A stretch of DNA of 8,472 nucleotides from Ignavibacteriales bacterium (GTDB taxonomy: Bacteria > Bacteroidota > Ignavibacteria > Ignavibacteriales > Melioribacteraceae), in NCBI GenBank assembly GCA_007280825.1, contig QYQI01000066.1:1-8472 (forward strand), in the 5' to 3' direction. How positions within the stretch are numbered: the stretch's first letter is position 1; every line of letters starts with the position of its first letter. Positions 5,933 through 8,472 of the stretch are shown here, in pieces. The notes under the pieces are model-generated. The model was not told the origin of the DNA, made no database searches, and was given only the letters and a program-made list of their open reading frames with translations. The translations under genes and the position numbers were made by a program.

Positions 5933-6979
5933 TTATAACAATTCAACAATATTTTTGTTCACAGAAATATCTTTACGGAAAGTTCTTTTCATTTTTTTCG
6001 CAGCATCCTTTGCATCAATCTGAACGCCCATTTCGACGTTGGTAGTTGTTTCACCTCTAATCACTTTACCTTTATCAACATTAAAAAGAATTGTTCCGCC
6101 TCCGGTAACTTTAGGATCATCAAACAAATAGTTCATTCCATTATCAGTACCTTTTTTATCGCCTGTCCATTTTACCGAAAGTACCGCTGAAAGCTTAGCA
6201 GCTTTATCATCGCCAACCTTTACGAAATCGTTTACTTTATAACTAATAATATTTTCAAGCTTGAAAACTCCTAAATTAGCAGGTGTAGATTTCTGCCATG
6301 TTGAATCCTTACCTACTTCGTTTGTTGTTAATTCTCTAAACAGAAGTTGTGTCCTCGGTTTAAGTTCGCCTTCGCTAATATTTTTTATCAAAGAAGCTTT
6401 CTGATCGGCAGGCATTTTTTGCATTTCAGGCTGGAGCGAAATCATTTTATCAACCATCTTATCAATTCTTGTCACTTCTAAAATTTCTCCCTTTTGATTT
6501 ACTCTTGCTCTGTATGGAGTGTTTGATACGGTTTCAAATTCTACATATTTCAGTTTTTCTTCTTTGGATACATTTGCTTTGGAATCATAGTGCAATTTTT
6601 GTCCGTTAACTTGTCCGTCAAAAATAATTTGAGAAATATTAAGTGAAAGCTCGGCGATATTATCTGCATCAACTTCTAAAACTTCGATATCGAAAAAGTA
6701 AGTTAATGTTTGATCACCGGCAGATTTCATAAGTGAATCTGCTTTGATTGTTTGTTGCGATGAAGTAACCGTAATGAGTTTATAACGGAGTTTTTCACCT
6801 TTCTCGAATTTATATTTCAGAAAAACTTTTTGTCCATTCAAGTCAACACTTTTCAGATTATTTAATTCCTCTGAACTTACAGCAGGCTGATTATTTTGTT
6901 TCTCATCTTTCTTACCGCATCCTATTCCTATAACAATTAACAAAAGGAGTAATGCTATTCCGGTTAATTTACTTTCCAT
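5933..6979 (-). CDS. Putative lipoprotein, DUF6263-like, function unknown
   Basis: The 348-residue product begins with a short positive N-terminus, a leucine-rich core (about 8-18) and a probable lipobox, IGIGC, with Cys21. The -3 residue is Gly rather than the usual Leu, so lipidation is likely but not certain. A short polar linker follows. The body is a beta-rich, Lys-rich soluble domain from about residue 50, with the opening pattern FLKYKFEKGEKLRYKL and then FFDIEVLEVDADNIAELSL. That pattern resembles the DUF6263 family as I remember it. The protein is expected to be anchored in the cell envelope facing the periplasm or surface. Function is unknown and I see no catalytic motif. It lies 71 nt after ndk behind a terminator-like hairpin and an apparent promoter, so it may be transcribed separately. 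GAGA at 6985-6988 is a weak ribosome binding site. Confidence 0.82.
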   Translation of the reverse strand: MESKLTGIALLLLLIVIGIGCGKKDEKQNNQPAVSSEELNNLKSVDLNGQKVFLKYKFEKGEKLRYKLITVTSSQQTIKADSLMKSAGDQTLTYFFDIEVLEVDADNIAELSLNISQIIFDGQVNGQKLHYDSKANVSKEEKLKYVEFETVSNTPYRARVNQKGEILEVTRIDKMVDKMISLQPEMQKMPADQKASLIKNISEGELKPRTQLLFRELTTNEVGKDSTWQKSTPANLGVFKLENIISYKVNDFVKVGDDKAAKLSAVLSVKWTGDKKGTDNGMNYLFDDPKVTGGGTILFNVDKGKVIRGETTTNVEMGVQIDAKDAAKKMKRTFRKDISVNKNIVELL

Positions 6980-6996
6980 TTGGTTCTCATTTTATT

Positions 6997-7026
6997 ATTA
7001 TAAAAATCTTCCCTTGATCATTTCAC
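6997..7026 (-). promoter_or_regulatory. Candidate promoter of the lipoprotein gene
   Basis: On the minus strand an exact TATAAT occupies 7002-6997, 17 nt before the ATG at 6979. GTGAAA at 7026-7021 is a 4/6 match to a -35 box with 18-nt spacing. Transcription would begin near 6990, giving a leader of about 10 nt. It overlaps the terminator-like hairpin of ndk. AT-rich DNA yields chance TATAAT matches, so this is tentative. Confidence 0.35.
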
Positions 7027-7039
7027 AGAAGAAGGGGAG
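7003..7039 (-). terminator. Candidate Rho-independent terminator after ndk
   Basis: Read on the minus strand, CTCCCCTT (7039-7032) pairs with AAGGGAAG (7015-7008) at seven of eight positions across a 16-nt loop. The stem is followed directly by ATTTTTA. It begins 12 nt downstream of the ndk stop. Stem plus T-run fits an intrinsic terminator of the sucD-ndk transcript; the long loop and one mismatch keep confidence moderate. Confidence 0.45.
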
Positions 7040-7050
7040 TATGTTAAATT

Positions 7051-7482
7051 TTAGAAACCATTTATATCAGGAAGTTCTTTGCGTGAGAAGAAGTGTAAAA
7101 TTTCAATTGCGGCATTTTCATTAGAATCAGAGCCATGAACAATATTTTCTTGAATACTATCTGCATATAATTTTCTAATTGTTCCTTCTGCAGCTTTTGC
7201 CGGATCAGTTGCGCCAATTAGTTTACGGAAATCTTCAACTGCATTTTCTTTCTCAAGTGCGATTGGAACACAAGGACCGGAAGTCATGTATACGATCAAA
7301 TCATTGAAGAAAGGTCTGTCCTTATGAATTTGATAAAAACCTTTTGCTGCATCCGGTGTTAACTTAACCATCTTCATTGCTGAAACTTTAAATCCGGCTT
7401 TCTGTATTAATGTTACTACTTTACCGATCAAATTCTTTTTTACACAATCAGGTTTAAGAATTGCGAGTGTCTTATTGTTCAA
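7051..7482 (-). CDS. ndk: Nucleoside diphosphate kinase
   Basis: Ndk moves the gamma-phosphate from ATP to other (d)NDPs through a phosphohistidine and balances cellular NTP pools. The 143-residue product is the standard length with all active-site residues: Lys10 in ILKPDCV, Tyr50, Arg86, Thr92, Arg103, Asn113 and the phosphorylated His116 in the signature NIVHGSDS. The start is a TTG at 7482-7480. GGAGAG at 7493-7488 lies five bases upstream, and the next in-frame ATG is at Met36, inside the fold, so TTG is the true start. The ribosome binding site begins two bases after the sucD stop, with only 12 nt between the genes, so the two are almost certainly co-transcribed and probably translationally coupled. 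It is a cytoplasmic enzyme. Confidence 0.98.
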   Translation of the reverse strand: MNNKTLAILKPDCVKKNLIGKVVTLIQKAGFKVSAMKMVKLTPDAAKGFYQIHKDRPFFNDLIVYMTSGPCVPIALEKENAVEDFRKLIGATDPAKAAEGTIRKLYADSIQENIVHGSDSNENAAIEILHFFSRKELPDINGF

Positions 7483-7494
7483 TTTTTCTCTCCA

Positions 7495-8469
7495 TTATTT
7501 TTTCTTTTTCTTTGATGATATTTTCTTCTTCACAACTTTCTTAGCAGTTTTTTTCTTATTGGATATTTTCTTCTCTACGTCTTTCTTCTTCCCTTTGTCC
7601 AAAGCTTTTTTCATTGTTATACCGATCTCTGCCGGACTTTCAACAACATGAATACCGGCTTTTTTCATAGCAGCCATTTTTTCTGTGGCAGTTCCTTTAC
7701 CACCGGAAATTATTGCGCCTGCATGACCCATTCTTCTTCCTGGAGGTGCTGTTCTTCCTGCAATAAATCCAACGACAGGTTTCTTAACATTTTTCTTTAT
7801 GAATTCTGCCGCTTCTTCTTCTGCACTTCCGCCAATCTCTCCGATCATTACAATTCCTTCTGTATCTCGATCTTCATTAAATAATTTTATTATATCAATA
7901 AATCTTGAGCCGATAATCGGGTCACCGCCGATTCCAACGCATGTTGATTGACCGATTCCAAGATCAGAAAGTTGTTTAACTGCTTCGTAGGTTAACGTGC
8001 CGCTGCGCGAAACAACTCCAACTTTACCTTGCTTGTGAATGAAACCAGGCATGATTCCGATCTTTGCTTTACCAGGAGAAATTACACCGGGACAATTTGG
8101 TCCAACCAATCGTACATTTTTTTCTTTGATCGAATTATAAACTGCGATCATATCTTTTGTGGGAATACCTTCCGTGATACAGACAATAAATTTAATCCCT
8201 GCATTAGCACTTTCTAAAATTGCATCTGCAGCAAATGGTGGCGGAACGAAAATAGCAGAAGCATCAGCTTTGGTTGCTTTGACTGCTTCAGCAACAGTGT
8301 TAAAGATCGGAACATTTGTGTCTTCAAATTTTTGACCGCCTTTTCCAGGTGTTACGCCTGCAACTACATTAGTGCCATACTCAATCATTTGTTTGGTATG
8401 AAATGAACCTTCACCGCCTGTAATTCCTTGAACTATTACTCGTGTTTTTTTGTCGAGAAGAATGCTCAT
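7495..8469 (-). CDS. sucD: Succinyl-CoA synthetase (ADP/GDP-forming) subunit alpha, with Lys-rich C-terminal tail
   Basis: SucD is the alpha subunit of the TCA-cycle enzyme that converts succinyl-CoA, Pi and NDP to succinate, CoA and NTP. The 324-residue product has the N-terminal CoA-binding Rossmann domain with VIVQGITGGEGSFH (11-24), VGPNCPGVISP (122-132), SRSGTLTYE (154-162) and the phosphohistidine His249 in RRMGHAGAI. Homology to normal SucD ends near residue 290 (SPAEIGITMKKAL). The remaining 34 residues are an extension with 19 lysines, not part of the standard family. The ATG at 8469 is followed by the usual family opening, but only three bases of upstream sequence are in the window, so promoter and any sucC neighbour are not visible. 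Nucleotide specificity is set by SucC and cannot be inferred. ndk follows 12 nt downstream. Confidence 0.97.
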   Translation of the reverse strand: MSILLDKKTRVIVQGITGGEGSFHTKQMIEYGTNVVAGVTPGKGGQKFEDTNVPIFNTVAEAVKATKADASAIFVPPPFAADAILESANAGIKFIVCITEGIPTKDMIAVYNSIKEKNVRLVGPNCPGVISPGKAKIGIMPGFIHKQGKVGVVSRSGTLTYEAVKQLSDLGIGQSTCVGIGGDPIIGSRFIDIIKLFNEDRDTEGIVMIGEIGGSAEEEAAEFIKKNVKKPVVGFIAGRTAPPGRRMGHAGAIISGGKGTATEKMAAMKKAGIHVVESPAEIGITMKKALDKGKKKDVEKKISNKKKTAKKVVKKKISSKKKKK

Positions 8470-8472
8470 ATC

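Noticed and set aside
7648..8217. Plus-strand ORFs opposite sucD (7648-7884 and 8029-8217)
   Set aside because: They are antisense to highly conserved sucD and are rich in Cys, Ser and Phe as antisense frames often are.
1..8472. CRISPR array, tRNA, rRNA, integrase, transposase or toxin-antitoxin genes
   Set aside because: No regularly spaced repeats, no tRNA or rRNA-like sequence and no such protein motifs were found in either strand.

Overview
This 8.5 kb window is an AT-rich bacterial chromosomal segment with compact gene spacing. The gene set is mostly conserved housekeeping: a CNNM/CorC-type membrane protein, a rhodanese, tRNA-guanine transglycosylase (tgt), YajC, an agmatinase-type ureohydrolase, a long NfeD/ClpP-class membrane protease, a lipoprotein, nucleoside diphosphate kinase and succinyl-CoA synthetase alpha. 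Low GC, a DUF6263-like lipoprotein and G/C-rich palindromic intergenic repeats suggest the Bacteroidota/Chlorobi/Ignavibacteria assemblage. That placement is an inference from style and gene content, not a proven identification.

Layout. The left edge (1-64) may hold the last codons of an upstream hydrophobic protein. On the plus strand follow the CNNM/CBS/CorC_HlyC protein (83-1318) and a single-domain rhodanese (1345-1698). A 269-bp gap (1699-1967) then carries an unusual set of nested inverted repeats: an 18-bp terminal inverted repeat (17/18) enclosing about 187 bp, flanked by a 4-bp direct repeat, with three internal hairpins. Next come tgt (1968-3167) and yajC (3167-3493), overlapping by one base (TAATG). 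A G/C-rich palindromic repeat (about 3509-3553) separates yajC from the agmatinase gene (3585-4475). The full-length NfeD protease (4548-5873, TTG start) follows.

Transcription then converges. A 14-bp perfect hairpin (5884-5917) lies between nfeD and the minus-strand block. Read in its own direction, that block is sucD (8469-7495), ndk (7482-7051, TTG start) and a lipoprotein gene (6979-5933). sucD and ndk are tightly coupled: the ndk Shine-Dalgarno sequence begins directly after the sucD stop codon. A terminator-like hairpin plus T-run after ndk, followed by an exact TATAAT, suggests the lipoprotein gene has its own promoter.

How the genes work together. sucD and ndk join substrate-level nucleotide phosphorylation in the TCA cycle to NTP interconversion. 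tgt and yajC keep the widespread tgt-yajC neighbourhood, but secD/secF do not follow. The agmatinase has no arginine decarboxylase beside it and NfeD has no slipin/stomatin partner beside it. I see no defence system, CRISPR array, prophage or RNA gene of a known class. The most unusual signals are the nested inverted-repeat element before tgt and a 34-residue, 19-lysine tail on SucD.
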